DNA of 56,905 nucleotides from Nitrospirota bacterium (GTDB lineage Bacteria; Nitrospirota; JACRHL01): NCBI GenBank assembly GCA_029858285.1, contig JAOUFN010000016.1, forward strand, positions 1-56,905, in the 5' to 3' direction. Every line of letters starts with the position of its first letter. The stretch's first letter is position 1. Under the pieces are notes generated by a model. That model was not told the origin of the DNA. It worked only from the letters and a program-made list of their open reading frames with translations, and did not search any database. Positions 1-8,503 of the stretch are shown in pieces. The position numbers and the translations under genes were made by a program.

Positions 1-330
1 CTTTCCCCCCCAATGGGGAGGAAAGGGGGGTGCTGTGCGCACGGCACGTGATGCGGAAAGTGACTGATCGGATTTGTCCCGCGTGGGACCGGCTGGAATA
101 GCCGTCACGTATAGTTTGTCGTCGAACGGTGGCACTGGCAGGGGGACGGAAAAAGCGGAAGAAAAAGGCGCGGTCTGTTTCGCGATGGACGGGGCCGTGA
201 CGGGGGTTTTACGCGAATACCGCCGGGGGGCGTCCCCCCCTGGGTTTTGCGCGAATACCGCTGCGGGCCGTGCCCGCTGCCCGCCGGGGCTCCCCGGCCC
301 GCCGGGGCTGGCGTAAACCTGAAATCCAAG
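1..330. repeat. Long mosaic repeat, copy A (may extend past the window start)
   Basis: This stretch matches 21946-22240 with only a handful of substitutions over about 290 bases. It consists of a leader of roughly 165 bases holding several short palindromes (GTGC..GCAC near 31-48, GTCCC-GCGT-GGGAC at 76-89, CGGCT-GGAAT-AGCCG at 90-104). The leader is followed by a unit with GATGGACGGGGCCGTGAC, then TTTTACGCGAATAC, then a G6/C6 hairpin. Two further hairpins follow (GCGGGC-CGT-GCCCGC and GCCGGGG-CT-CCCCGGC). No coding gene is supported here; the open frame at 74-316 is repeat sequence read through. The rest up to 395 is the leader of the next gene. Confidence 0.85.
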
Positions 331-395
331 ATATACATAAGTTGGGTGGCCCGTGGGGGGTGCCCCGGCGCGGGTGTTGATTCAAGGGGGGGGGA

Positions 396-1358
396 ATGCA
401 CCCGTTTGTCTTGCCGTGCCAGATTACCATTCGCCTGTGGCGCACGGCCATAGCGGCCCTGCCGGGCGTGTTCCTGCTGGCCGCAGCCGCTCTCCCGGGA
501 GGCTGTGGCCCGGTGGCGGACGGCGCCCACGCCGCGCCCTACGGCATTATCAGTCACAACCCGCCCCCCCCCGTTGAACTGCACATCGGCGTGTTGCCCG
601 ACCAGTTGCCGGCCGAACTCGCCGCGCGTTACGCCCCCCTGGTGGCCTATCTGGGCAGTACCCTGGGTATCCCCGCCACCCTGGTCCCGGCGCGGGATTA
701 TCAGCAACTGCTGGATCAACTGGGTGATGGCCGGGTGGACGTGGCCCTGCTGGGAGGTGTGACGTTCCTGATTGCCAGGCAGCGGGGCGCGATTTTGCCC
801 CTGGTGATGCGCCGCCGCGACACCCACTTTGCCAGCTATTTTCTGGTGCGCGGCGATCAGCCCGCCACTTCGCTGTCCGATCTGGGCGGCGCCCGGCTGG
901 CGTTCGGGTCGCGCCTGTCCACCTCTGGCCACATGATGCCGCGCCACTACCTGATGCAGGAGGGCATCGACGCGGAGCGATTCTTCGGCTCCGTGACCCA
1001 CTACGACACACACGACCTCACCATCCGCGCGCTGCTCGACGGCAACATCGACGTCGCCGCCGTGAATTCCGCTATCGCCGACCGGGTGCTGGCGGACCCC
1101 CGGATCGCCCCCGGAACGGTACGCGTGCTGGCCAAAACGCCCCCCTATCCGGATTATGTATGGGTGGCCCGCTCGGGCCTGCCGGACGAGTTTTCCAGCC
1201 GCGTGGCGGCGGCATTCCTGCGCCTGCGTGTCGATAACCCGGCTGACGCGGCGCTGTTGAAATCCCTGGACGCCAAACTTTATCTGCCCGCCCGCAACCG
1301 GGATTTTGCATCCCTGCGCGAGGTGATGCAGCAGATCCATCCGGAGCCCCTGCCGTGA
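396..1358 (+). CDS. PhnD-like periplasmic substrate-binding protein
   Basis: The 320-residue product begins with a basic/hydrophobic leader (about residues 12-37, ending near a PGGC sequence that is only a weak lipobox), so it is probably exported. The body has the PhnD/SsuA/transferrin-like binding fold of phosphonate/phosphite-type ABC receptors: an early IGVLP strand, a VDVALLGG segment, then a hinge and second lobe. No permease or ATPase gene is nearby. Its stop codon overlaps the GTG start of the downstream histidine kinase (GTGA), which points to translational coupling. It is more likely a ligand-sensing partner of that kinase than a transporter subunit; this role is inference. A purine-rich run of G residues just before the ATG serves as the ribosome binding site. 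The ligand cannot be read from the sequence. Confidence 0.85.
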   Translation: MHPFVLPCQITIRLWRTAIAALPGVFLLAAAALPGGCGPVADGAHAAPYGIISHNPPPPVELHIGVLPDQLPAELAARYAPLVAYLGSTLGIPATLVPARDYQQLLDQLGDGRVDVALLGGVTFLIARQRGAILPLVMRRRDTHFASYFLVRGDQPATSLSDLGGARLAFGSRLSTSGHMMPRHYLMQEGIDAERFFGSVTHYDTHDLTIRALLDGNIDVAAVNSAIADRVLADPRIAPGTVRVLAKTPPYPDYVWVARSGLPDEFSSRVAAAFLRLRVDNPADAALLKSLDAKLYLPARNRDFASLREVMQQIHPEPLP

Positions 1359-4030
1359 GCCTCGCCCCCGAAAACGAACAGCCATGGCAACGGCAGATCC
1401 GCCGCCAGACCGCCCTGCTGATCCTGCTGGTTGTCGCTCTGGTGACCACCGGGATCGGTTATGACCGCTGGTGGAACAATCGTCAGGAAATGCTCCGTCG
1501 GCAGATCGAGAAGGACCATCTGACGGCGGCGGTGCAGAGCGCCCAGGCCCTGTCCGAATTGCTCTCGGTGCGTCTTGATCTGATGCCTGCCATCTTGCCG
1601 GGCACCCCGGAGCCGGAACGGATTTCTGCCCGTAATTCCGTGGACAGCGTGCTGGACGCGGTGCATGGACACGTCATGCTGCTGGACCGCTTCAACCTGG
1701 CCGACCGCACCCCCGCCCTTACCACTCTTCTGGATATTGCCGTGCCGCAGTCCGGGCAGGTGTTGGCAAGCTGGAGGAATCTGGGGGTCGGTGATAACCC
1801 CAAACCCCTCACGGATGCGGTCAACCGCCTGGCCGATACCCTGGAACAACTGGAACGCCAGCACGTGTGGCAATACGAGCGTGAAAGCGAGTTGCTCATC
1901 GCCAGTGGCAAAACCCGTTTCGCGGAATTACTGGCGGTAGATGCCCTGCTGGCAGCGCTGGGGCTGCTGCTGACCTACGGCATTTTCCGCTCCATCAACC
2001 GGGCTATCCAGCGCCAGCAGTCGGTGGAGAATTCGCTTGCCAGAGCCCAGTCCATCGCCCACATCGGCCACTGGGAATGGGACATCGGCAGCGGCGCCCT
2101 GCTCTGGTCGGACGAGGTATACCGCATCTTTGGTCATGCCCCCAAGGCGTTTCCCGCCGACTATCGGTCGTTTTTGCAACAGGTGCATGAGGACGACCGC
2201 CAGGCGGTGGAAAGCGGCGTGGCGGCCGCCGTCGATCCGGCCCGGCGGATTCCTTACGCGGTGGAGCACCGCGTCCTGCGCCCCGACGGCGCCCTGCGCT
2301 GCGTGCAGGAGCGGGGCGAGGTGACCTTCGACCCCGCCAGCGGTCAACCCCTGCGCATGCTCGGCACGGTGCAGGACATCACCCGTTTCAAGGAGGTGGA
2401 GCAGGCCCTGCGTGACAGCAAGGCCGCCATGACCCAGGCCCAGCGCATCGGCCGCATGGGCCACTATCAACTGGACATAGAGCGTGGCCTGGCCTACCTG
2501 TCCGACGAGGCTTTCCGGGTCATCGGTCGTCCCCCCGCAGAGGACATGCCGCTGGACGAAATCCTCAATGGCGTGGTGGTCGAGGAGGACCGGGAACGCG
2601 TCAAGGCCGAGTTGGAGTCCGCCCTCCGGGGCGGCCAGTCCTTTATCACTTTTCACCGCGTGCGCCACCTGGACGGCAGCATCCACTGGGTGAACGTGGT
2701 GGGCGAGATCATTTTTCACTCCGGCACCGGCCAGCCACAGCGCATGGTGGGGGTATTGCGGGACATCACCGAGGAAAAGATCGCCCGCGACGAGATTCTG
2801 CGCCTGAACCACACCCTGGAGCAGCGGGTGCGGGAGCGCACCCGCGACCTGGAGCGGGAAAAACAGCGTCTGGCGGATTACCTGAACATCGCCGCCAACC
2901 TGATTGTGGCCCTGGATCACCAGGGCCGAGTTACCCTGCTCAACCGCAAGGCGTACCAGGTGTTGGGGTACCCGGAGGGCACGCTGGAGGGCCACGACTG
3001 GTTCGACCTGATCCTGCCGGAGCCGATCCGCGCCTCGGTACGCACCATGTTCGAAGTCTCCCTGCGCGACGCCACCCTGCCGGACCATTTCGAAAATCAG
3101 GTGCTCACCCGGGGCGGCACGCAACGGCTGGTGGAATGGCACAACGTGTTGCTGCGCGACGCCACCGGCGCGGTCATCGGCACCCTCAGCTCCGGGCTGG
3201 ACATCACCGATCAGCGCCGCGCCGAACTGGAGCTGCGCCGCGCCCAGCGCATGGAGGCACTGGGCAACCTGTCCGGGGGCATCGCCCACAGTCTCAACAA
3301 CCTGCTGCTGCCCATCAGCACACTGACCCAGATCACCTGCGACGATCTGCCCATGGACAGCAAACACCGGGGCAATCTGGAGCGGGTCATGCAGGCCAGC
3401 CAGCGGGCCGCAGACCTCACCCGGCGCATCCTTGCCTTCAGCCGCTGGGACGAGCCGCGCCTGGAAGTGGTGGACATGGCGCAACTGGTCAACGACACCC
3501 TGTCCCTGATCCTTCCCAGCACCCCCGCCAGCGCCAATCTGAACGCCAGCGTGGATGCGGATGTGGGCCGGGTGCTGGGCGATCCGGGGCAACTGGAGGG
3601 GGTGCTGATGAACATCGTCAGCAACGCGGTGGATGCGCTGGAGGGCAAGCCCGGCGATATCCGGGTGGAAGTGGCCAGCGGCGAAGGGCACCTGGGGCTG
3701 TTCCCCAACATGTTCCCCGACGGCGCGGTGCACATCCGCGTCAAGGACAGCGGCTGCGGCATGTCTCCGGAGGTGCGCGAGCGCATTTTCGACCCGTTTT
3801 TCACCACCAAGCCGGTGGGCAGGGGCACCGGCCTGGGCCTGTCCATGGCCCACGGCATCATTACCCGGCACGAGGGGGTGCTGGAAGTGGAAAGCAAACC
3901 GGGGCGGGGAACCCGTGTGGACATTTATCTGCCCCGCACCAGCCTGCCGTCCGGTACCCGGCTCCCGGAAACCGGGGCCCCGCAATCAACCGTCCTGGAG
4001 GAGAATCATGGCGCGCATTCTGGTGATTGA
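1355..4030 (+). CDS. Membrane PAS-domain sensor histidine kinase
   Basis: The 891-residue protein has a membrane span near residues 20-36, a periplasmic stretch of about 150 residues and a second span near 191-211. Three PAS/PAC domains follow (roughly 230-345, 360-475 and 505-625), then a HisKA segment and a HATPase domain. The phosphoacceptor is His645 in GGIAHSLNN. ATP-lid glycine boxes are visible as DSGCGMS and GRGTGLGLS. There is no receiver domain of its own; a single-domain response regulator overlaps its 3' end. The GTG start lies inside the stop of the upstream binding-protein gene, so the three genes form one coupled sensory operon. The periplasmic domain is a plausible docking site for the binding protein. 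The stimulus is unknown. Confidence 0.9.
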   Translation: MSLAPENEQPWQRQIRRQTALLILLVVALVTTGIGYDRWWNNRQEMLRRQIEKDHLTAAVQSAQALSELLSVRLDLMPAILPGTPEPERISARNSVDSVLDAVHGHVMLLDRFNLADRTPALTTLLDIAVPQSGQVLASWRNLGVGDNPKPLTDAVNRLADTLEQLERQHVWQYERESELLIASGKTRFAELLAVDALLAALGLLLTYGIFRSINRAIQRQQSVENSLARAQSIAHIGHWEWDIGSGALLWSDEVYRIFGHAPKAFPADYRSFLQQVHEDDRQAVESGVAAAVDPARRIPYAVEHRVLRPDGALRCVQERGEVTFDPASGQPLRMLGTVQDITRFKEVEQALRDSKAAMTQAQRIGRMGHYQLDIERGLAYLSDEAFRVIGRPPAEDMPLDEILNGVVVEEDRERVKAELESALRGGQSFITFHRVRHLDGSIHWVNVVGEIIFHSGTGQPQRMVGVLRDITEEKIARDEILRLNHTLEQRVRERTRDLEREKQRLADYLNIAANLIVALDHQGRVTLLNRKAYQVLGYPEGTLEGHDWFDLILPEPIRASVRTMFEVSLRDATLPDHFENQVLTRGGTQRLVEWHNVLLRDATGAVIGTLSSGLDITDQRRAELELRRAQRMEALGNLSGGIAHSLNNLLLPISTLTQITCDDLPMDSKHRGNLERVMQASQRAADLTRRILAFSRWDEPRLEVVDMAQLVNDTLSLILPSTPASANLNASVDADVGRVLGDPGQLEGVLMNIVSNAVDALEGKPGDIRVEVASGEGHLGLFPNMFPDGAVHIRVKDSGCGMSPEVRERIFDPFFTTKPVGRGTGLGLSMAHGIITRHEGVLEVESKPGRGTRVDIYLPRTSLPSGTRLPETGAPQSTVLEENHGAHSGD

Positions 4031-4379
4031 CGACGAAGACCTGGCCCGCTACGCGGTGCGTACCATTCTGGAGCGCGCCGGGCATCAGGTGGAGGAGGCC
4101 GAGGACGGCGCGCGTGGCGTGGCGCGGCAGCGGGAAGCGCCCTTCGATGTGGTGATCACCGACATCATCATGCCCAACCGGGAGGGTATCGAAACCATCA
4201 TGGACCTGCGTCGGGATTTTCCCCACACGCCGGTCATCGCCATTTCCGGCGGTGGGCGCGTGGGGCCGTCCGACTATCTGCGCATGAGCGTGCAACTGGG
4301 CGCCCGCGGCGCGCTGGCAAAACCGTTTACCCCGGAGGAACTGCTGGAGCAGGTCACCACCTGTCTGACCGCCATCTAG
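4008..4379 (+). CDS. Single-domain response regulator (CheY-like)
   Basis: This is a 123-residue stand-alone receiver domain. Acidic residues Asp8, Asp9 and Glu10 form the Mg-binding pocket, Asp52 in VITDIIMP is the phosphoacceptor, and Lys105 in LAKPF is the conserved lysine. There is no output domain, so it probably signals by protein interaction or acts in a phosphorelay. The start ATG follows a strong GGAGGAG ribosome binding site and lies 23 bases inside the end of the kinase gene, in another frame. Translation is therefore probably coupled and the two proteins are presumably cognate. After the stop, an eight-base inverted repeat (GGGGGGCC at 4379-4386 with GGCCCCCC at 4414-4421) could form a structure but has no U-tract. 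Confidence 0.92.
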   Translation: MARILVIDDEDLARYAVRTILERAGHQVEEAEDGARGVARQREAPFDVVITDIIMPNREGIETIMDLRRDFPHTPVIAISGGGRVGPSDYLRMSVQLGARGALAKPFTPEELLEQVTTCLTAI

Positions 4380-4492
4380 GGGGGCCTGGCGTCCACGGCG
4401 GCGGTCGGCATGTGGCCCCCCGTAGGTCAAGGCGCTCGATACCGGATAGTTTCCCTGCGGCACGTCGGGAAAAACCGATGATGGGCACGGCC

Positions 4493-4695
4493 GGTTTCGC
4501 GATGAAGCTGGCCGCGCCACGGGTTTTCCGCGGATACCGCCGGGGGGCGTCCCCCCCATGGTCTCCGGGGCTTCGACAGGCTCAACGTGAACGGGTTTTT
4601 TATATTTGGGATCAAGAGGGATGCGGCCGGTTTCGCGATGAAGCTGGCCGCGCCACGGGTTTTCCGTGAATACCGCCGGGGGGCGTCCCCCCCCG
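4493..4695. repeat. Two short mosaic repeat units flanking a REP-like sequence
   Basis: Two almost identical units lie at about 4493-4557 and 4630-4695. Each reads TTTCGCGATG, then AAGCTGGCCGCGCCACGGG, then TTTTCCG(C/T)G(A/G)ATACC, then a G6-CGT-C6 hairpin. They are the short form of the long repeats at 1-330 and 21946-22533. Between them, 4565-4592 contains CTTCGACAGGCTCA..GTGAACGG, which resembles a REP-type palindrome that I recall from many proteobacterial intergenic regions. The 344 bases between 4380 and 4723 hold these repeats and no supportable gene. Confidence 0.8.
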
Positions 4696-4723
4696 CTGGT
4701 GGTAGTGGGGTAGAATTCCGCCC

Positions 4724-6343
4724 ATGCTGCGCCTGACGGACATCAAACTGCCCCTGGACCACCCGGAAGACGCCATTCGGGCCGCAATCCTCAAGAAACT
4801 CGGCATCGGTCCTGCGGGGCTGCGCGGCTATACCATCGCCAAGCGCAGTCCCGATGCCCGCAAGCGCCACGCCATCAGTCTGGTCTACAGCCTGGACGTG
4901 GAGGTGGCCGACGAGGCCAATCTGCTGCGCCGTCTGGCCCGCGATCCCCACGTGCGGCCTGCCCCCGACACTACCTACCGCTTTGTCGCCCGCGCCGGGC
5001 AGCCGTTGCCGAACCGCCCGGTGGTGATCGGCAGCGGTCCGTGCGGGCTGTTCGCGGCGCTGATTCTGGCGCAGGCGGGGCTGCGGCCCATCATTCTGGA
5101 ACGCGGCAAGGCGGCGCGGGAGCGCACCGTGGATACCTTCGGTTTCTGGCGCGGCGGAGCGTTCGACCCCGAATCCAACGTGCAGTTTGGCGAGGGCGGC
5201 GCCGGAACCTTTTCCGACGGCAAGCTTTTTAGCCAGATCAAGGACCGCAGGCATCTGGGCCGCAAGGTGCTGGGCGAGTTCGTCCGGGCGGGCGCTCCGG
5301 AGGAAATTGCCTATGTCAGCAAGCCCCACATCGGCACCTACCGGCTGGTGAAGGTGGTGGAGAACATGCGTGCCGGTATCGAGGCGCTGGGGGGGGAGTA
5401 TCACTTCCGGTCGCGGGTGGACGATCTGCACATCGAAAACGGGCGGGTAACCGGGGTGTCCCTGGCCGACGGCGAGGGCATCGCCTGCGACCATGTGGTG
5501 CTGGCGGTGGGGCACAGTGCGCGGGACACCTTCCGCATGCTGTTCGAGCGCGGGGTACACATGGAGCCAAAGCCGTTTTCCATCGGCGTGCGCATCGAGC
5601 ACCCCCAGGCCCTCATCGACCGCTGCCGCTTCGGGCCGCAGGCGGGGCATCCGCGTCTGGGGGCGGCGGATTACAGCCTGGTGCATCACTGCGACAACGG
5701 CCGCTCGGTATACAGCTTCTGCATGTGCCCCGGCGGAACGGTGGTGGCGTCGTCCTCCGAGGTCGGCGGGGTGGTTACCAACGGCATGAGCCAGTATTCC
5801 CGCAACGAACACAACGCCAACAGCGCCATCGTGGTGGGGATCACGCCGGAGCAGGATTATCCGGGCTCGCCCCTGGCGGGCATCGATTTTCAGCGCTATT
5901 GGGAACAGCGGGCCTTCGAGGCCGGGGGGAGCGATTACCGGGCGCCCGGACAGCGGGTGGGGGATTTTCTGGCCGGGCGGCCGTCCACGGCGTTCGGCAG
6001 TGTGTTGCCGTCCTACACGCCGGGGGTGCGGCCCGGGGACGTGGGGCGGTGCCTGCCGGAGTTCGCGCGGGACGCGATCCGCGAGGCGCTGCCCGCCTTC
6101 GACCGGCAGATACGTGGCTTTGCCATGGAGGACGCGCTGCTGACGGCGGTGGAGACGCGCACCTCGTCGCCGCTGCGCATCACCCGCAACGACGCCTGCG
6201 AGAGCCTGAACGTGCGAGGGCTGTATCCGGCGGGCGAGGGGGCCGGGTACGCGGGGGGGATTTTGTCGTCCGCGGTGGACGGCATTCAGGTGGCGGAGGC
6301 GGTGTCGTTGAGTTTGCTGGGGGGCTTCGCCGCTGCGGGTTGA
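4724..6343 (+). CDS. FAD-dependent dehydrogenase (COG2509-type)
   Basis: The 539-residue protein has an N-terminal region of about 95 residues and then a Rossmann dinucleotide-binding motif, GSGPCG at residues 103-108, preceded by VVI. An ERG segment follows, as expected for the ribose-binding acidic residue. A GEGGAGTFSDGK segment and a C-terminal NVRGLYPAGEGAGYAGG segment are hallmarks of the uncharacterised FAD-dependent dehydrogenase family related to geranylgeranyl-reductase/HI0933-type flavoproteins. The length fits that family. The physiological substrate is not established for this family. The gene is monocistronic: repeats lie upstream and a convergent gene lies 12 bases downstream. 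The ATG is preceded by a poor purine-rich site, so the start is moderately certain. Confidence 0.88.
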   Translation: MLRLTDIKLPLDHPEDAIRAAILKKLGIGPAGLRGYTIAKRSPDARKRHAISLVYSLDVEVADEANLLRRLARDPHVRPAPDTTYRFVARAGQPLPNRPVVIGSGPCGLFAALILAQAGLRPIILERGKAARERTVDTFGFWRGGAFDPESNVQFGEGGAGTFSDGKLFSQIKDRRHLGRKVLGEFVRAGAPEEIAYVSKPHIGTYRLVKVVENMRAGIEALGGEYHFRSRVDDLHIENGRVTGVSLADGEGIACDHVVLAVGHSARDTFRMLFERGVHMEPKPFSIGVRIEHPQALIDRCRFGPQAGHPRLGAADYSLVHHCDNGRSVYSFCMCPGGTVVASSSEVGGVVTNGMSQYSRNEHNANSAIVVGITPEQDYPGSPLAGIDFQRYWEQRAFEAGGSDYRAPGQRVGDFLAGRPSTAFGSVLPSYTPGVRPGDVGRCLPEFARDAIREALPAFDRQIRGFAMEDALLTAVETRTSSPLRITRNDACESLNVRGLYPAGEGAGYAGGILSSAVDGIQVAEAVSLSLLGGFAAAG

Positions 6344-6355
6344 TGAAGGCCCTCT

Positions 6356-7189
6356 TCAGCGCACGGTATAGCCGCGCCCTTCCAGACAGGCGCCCAGGGC
6401 GCGCAGATAGGCGGCGCGGCCCGGTGAGCCGGGGGCGGCGTCCAGCGGGTCGTAGCCGGTTTCATCCACCGCCCATTCATAACATTCGTAGCGGTCGCGG
6501 CTGCGCTCCGCATCGCTCTGCCCTTCGGCGGGGTAGATGAACAGGTCGTCTGACACGCCGTCGCCCTGCGCCATGGCCCGGTCGGCGCCGCGGGGTTTTT
6601 GCACCACGATGTATTCGCGGGTGGGGGAATCCCACAGATAGAAGGTGTCGTTCACATAAAAATAGCGGCTGGGACCGAGGTAAAAACTGATGTACCCGGC
6701 GGGGAGGTAGCGCACCCGGGCGCCGACGGGGGCGGAAACCACCAGATACACGTCGTCCTGGGGGCGGAAGAACACGCCGTCCCAGAAGAAGAACAGGCTG
6801 CTGCCGATGGTGATGCGCAGGTGGTCTTCCGGAAGGGTGCGTGTGCGGTAGCCCCGACGGTAGAAGGTGGGGTGTTCGCGCTCGTAATGCCCTTCGTGGT
6901 ACTGCTGATAGAACTCGCGGCGCATTTGCTCGAACACGCGGCCCTGAGTGGCATCCAGCGTGCTTCGGGAACGGCGCATCTGGTCGTACACCATCCCCGG
7001 CGGCTGGCTGCGCTCCGTGCGCGTGTTCTGGCCGCCCTGGTCGCCCCGCTCGTTGTGATCGCGGTGGTTGCGCTGGTCGCGATTTTTGCCGCCCCGGTGG
7101 TCGTCATCGGCAAAGGTAGCGGACGGCAGCGCCCCTGTCAGGGGAATCAGCAGTAACAGAACCAACAGTCGGCGTGCGAGACGGGTCAT
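6356..7189 (-). CDS. Exported DUF6515-type protein
   Basis: This 277-residue protein has a clear signal peptide (residues 1 to about 27, ending SATFA before an acidic DDDH). A low-complexity charged stretch rich in Arg, Asp, Asn and Gln follows. The middle contains aromatic-rich repeats (WDGVFFRPQDDVYLVV, LPAGYISFYLGPSRYFYV, TFYLWDS) typical of the DUF6515 family. The C-terminus has the linked motif YPAEGQSDAERSRDRYEC and WAVDETGYDP, often seen in the same group of periplasmic or outer-surface proteins. Function is unknown; an envelope location is inferred. The gene is convergent with the flavoprotein gene and divergent from the phage remnant. It appears intact. Confidence 0.8.
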   Translation of the reverse strand: MTRLARRLLVLLLLIPLTGALPSATFADDDHRGGKNRDQRNHRDHNERGDQGGQNTRTERSQPPGMVYDQMRRSRSTLDATQGRVFEQMRREFYQQYHEGHYEREHPTFYRRGYRTRTLPEDHLRITIGSSLFFFWDGVFFRPQDDVYLVVSAPVGARVRYLPAGYISFYLGPSRYFYVNDTFYLWDSPTREYIVVQKPRGADRAMAQGDGVSDDLFIYPAEGQSDAERSRDRYECYEWAVDETGYDPLDAAPGSPGRAAYLRALGACLEGRGYTVR

Positions 7190-7201
7190 GGCGTCACCTC
7201 C

Positions 7202-7576
7202 GTGGACTCCATTAGAGCACCGGGAGCGTCAACTTGCCAGTGGGGGGATGATTTGGAGGCGGTCACCGCTGGCGACGTGGTTGCCCACCTGGGCAATCGG
7301 ACGGCGGTGTACCGCTCGCAGGACGGCACCGAACTGCGGGAGCTGAACGGCATCTTCCGGCGGTCCTACGTCGAGGTGCCCGGAGAGTTCGCGGGAACGG
7401 CGGTCCGGAAACCCACCTACACCACGGTGGCCGCCTACTGGCCGGAGATGTTCAAGCCGCAAGTGGGTGGAACGCTGGAGGTACAGGTGGATCCCGAGAC
7501 GGTCATCACCTACACGGTGCGCGGGGCGGAACCGGATGGGGCGGGGCTGGTGGTGCTGGTGTTGGAGGGGCCGTGA
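7202..7576 (+). pseudogene. Phage head-tail joining protein remnant
   Basis: The open frame gives 124 residues. Its C-terminal two thirds match the pattern of small phage head-tail joining proteins: an AVYRSQDGTELRELNGIFRR segment (beta strands), a central P-x-Y-T-T stretch, VGGTLEV, and the terminal ITYTVRGAEPDGAGLVVLVLE that is characteristic of this family. The first 20 or so residues do not look like the family's N-terminal helix, and the only start is a GTG without a good ribosome binding site. I therefore read it as a 5'-damaged remnant of a prophage morphogenesis gene. It lies beside other phage debris (8240-8503 tail gene and 8475-8912 integrase). Assignment is from family pattern memory, not a search. 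Confidence 0.5.
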
Positions 7577-7577
7577 A

Positions 7578-7904
7578 TCAGCCGCCGAGCAGACGGCGCT
7601 GCAGGAGTGATTGCATGTTCCTGCGCCCGTCCGCGATGACAACGACGAAGACGGCGTTGCCCTCGACGTAGTAGATCACCCGGTATGGCTTGAAGAACAC
7701 CTCGCGGAACTCGCGGATGCCGAACGCGGCGAGTTCCTTCGGGATCGTGCCCCGATCTGGAAGCTCGGACAGCCGGTTGAACACCGCTGCGATCTCGTCG
7801 AGCACGTACCCGGCCCGTTCCGGGGAATCGTGCTCGGCAATGTATTCGTGGATCTTGTGGAGATCCTGACCCGCGCGGCGGGTGAGGTTAACCGTGTACG
7901 CCAT
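7578..7904 (-). CDS. ParE/RelE-family toxin
   Basis: This 108-residue protein shows the RelE/ParE fold signature: an N-terminal YTVNLTRRAGQDL strand-helix, a helical HEYIAEHDSPERAGYVLDEI segment, then LPDRGTIPKEL and the beta-rich REVFFKPYRVIYYVEGNAVFVVVIADGRR core. PYRVIYYV followed by ..VVVIADGRR is typical of ParE-like toxins. Its ATG overlaps the stop of the upstream antitoxin gene (ATGA), the usual arrangement for such modules. The target is not evident: ParE members poison gyrase and RelE members cleave mRNA, and the similarity looks closer to ParE. The module sits inside the prophage scar, so it may have arrived with the phage or be a later insertion. Confidence 0.88.
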   Translation of the reverse strand: MAYTVNLTRRAGQDLHKIHEYIAEHDSPERAGYVLDEIAAVFNRLSELPDRGTIPKELAAFGIREFREVFFKPYRVIYYVEGNAVFVVVIADGRRNMQSLLQRRLLGG

Positions 7905-8170
7905 CAGCCTCGGGTCCGCAGCCGTGCAATGACGTCGGCGGCCGGTTCGAATTGGCCTTCCGCGACCTCCTGTTTTCCCAACGCCAGGATCTTGAGCAGG
8001 GCGAGCGCCTCCTGGGTCTCCTCATAGCTCTGGATGTCCTGCACGACCATCTTGGCCTCGCCGTTCTGGGTAATGACCAGCGGCTCGTGGGTTTCGCTCA
8101 GCTGGCGGACGATCTCCGCCGCGTTGGCCTTCAGGTAGCTGATGGGCTTGATCTGGGTGGCGAGGTTCAT
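7904..8170 (-). CDS. Phd/YefM-family antitoxin
   Basis: The 88-residue product has the N-terminal Phd/YefM fold: IKPISYLKANAAEIVRQL, then a THEPLVITQNGEAKMVVQDIQSYEE segment. This is the dimerising, DNA-binding part, and it is followed by a charged C-terminal tail that would neutralise the toxin. It is the first gene of a two-gene operon with the ParE/RelE-type toxin, overlapping it by one stop/start (ATGA). Autorepression at its own promoter, in the AT-rich 8171-8240 interval, is expected from the family. That interval contains the sequence CATATTCGGTC and looks like the operator region, but no exact operator could be defined. Confidence 0.9.
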   Translation of the reverse strand: MNLATQIKPISYLKANAAEIVRQLSETHEPLVITQNGEAKMVVQDIQSYEETQEALALLKILALGKQEVAEGQFEPAADVIARLRTRG

Positions 8171-8239
8171 GGCGATCCTTTCAATAAACGCAGCGACCTA
8201 AATATAGACCATATTCGGTCATAACTCAAGAAATCTGAA

Positions 8240-8503
8240 ATGCCCCACGTCCGAACCCAGATCAGAAACGCCGTGACCATGGCCCTTGCCGGCCTCGCCA
8301 GCACCGGCGCCAACGTCCATCCCTCCCGCGTCTGGATCTTGCAACAGACCGATCTGCCGGCGCTGCTGGTCTACGCGGTGAGCGACCAGGTGGACGAGGA
8401 ACAGCTGACCATCGGCCGGCCCCGGAAGCTGACCCGCGACCTGTCCCTGGTGGTGGAGGCACGGGCGGCGGGGATTACCCTCGGACCTTCACCGCATAGG
8501 TGA
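8240..8503 (+). pseudogene. Truncated phage tail gene remnant
   Basis: The open frame begins MPHVRTQIRNAV and continues with ALAGLASTGANVHPSRVW, LPALLVYAVSDQVDE and LTRDLSLVVEARAAG. This pattern resembles the small tail-completion or minor tail proteins encoded just after head-tail joining genes in lambda-like prophages. After EARAAG (about position 8472) the frame runs into the antisense of the truncated integrase gene, so the natural C-terminus is missing. A deletion probably joined this gene to the interior of the integrase gene. It lies on the same strand as the 7202-7576 remnant, consistent with one former late operon. The family call is from memory and modest. Confidence 0.45.
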
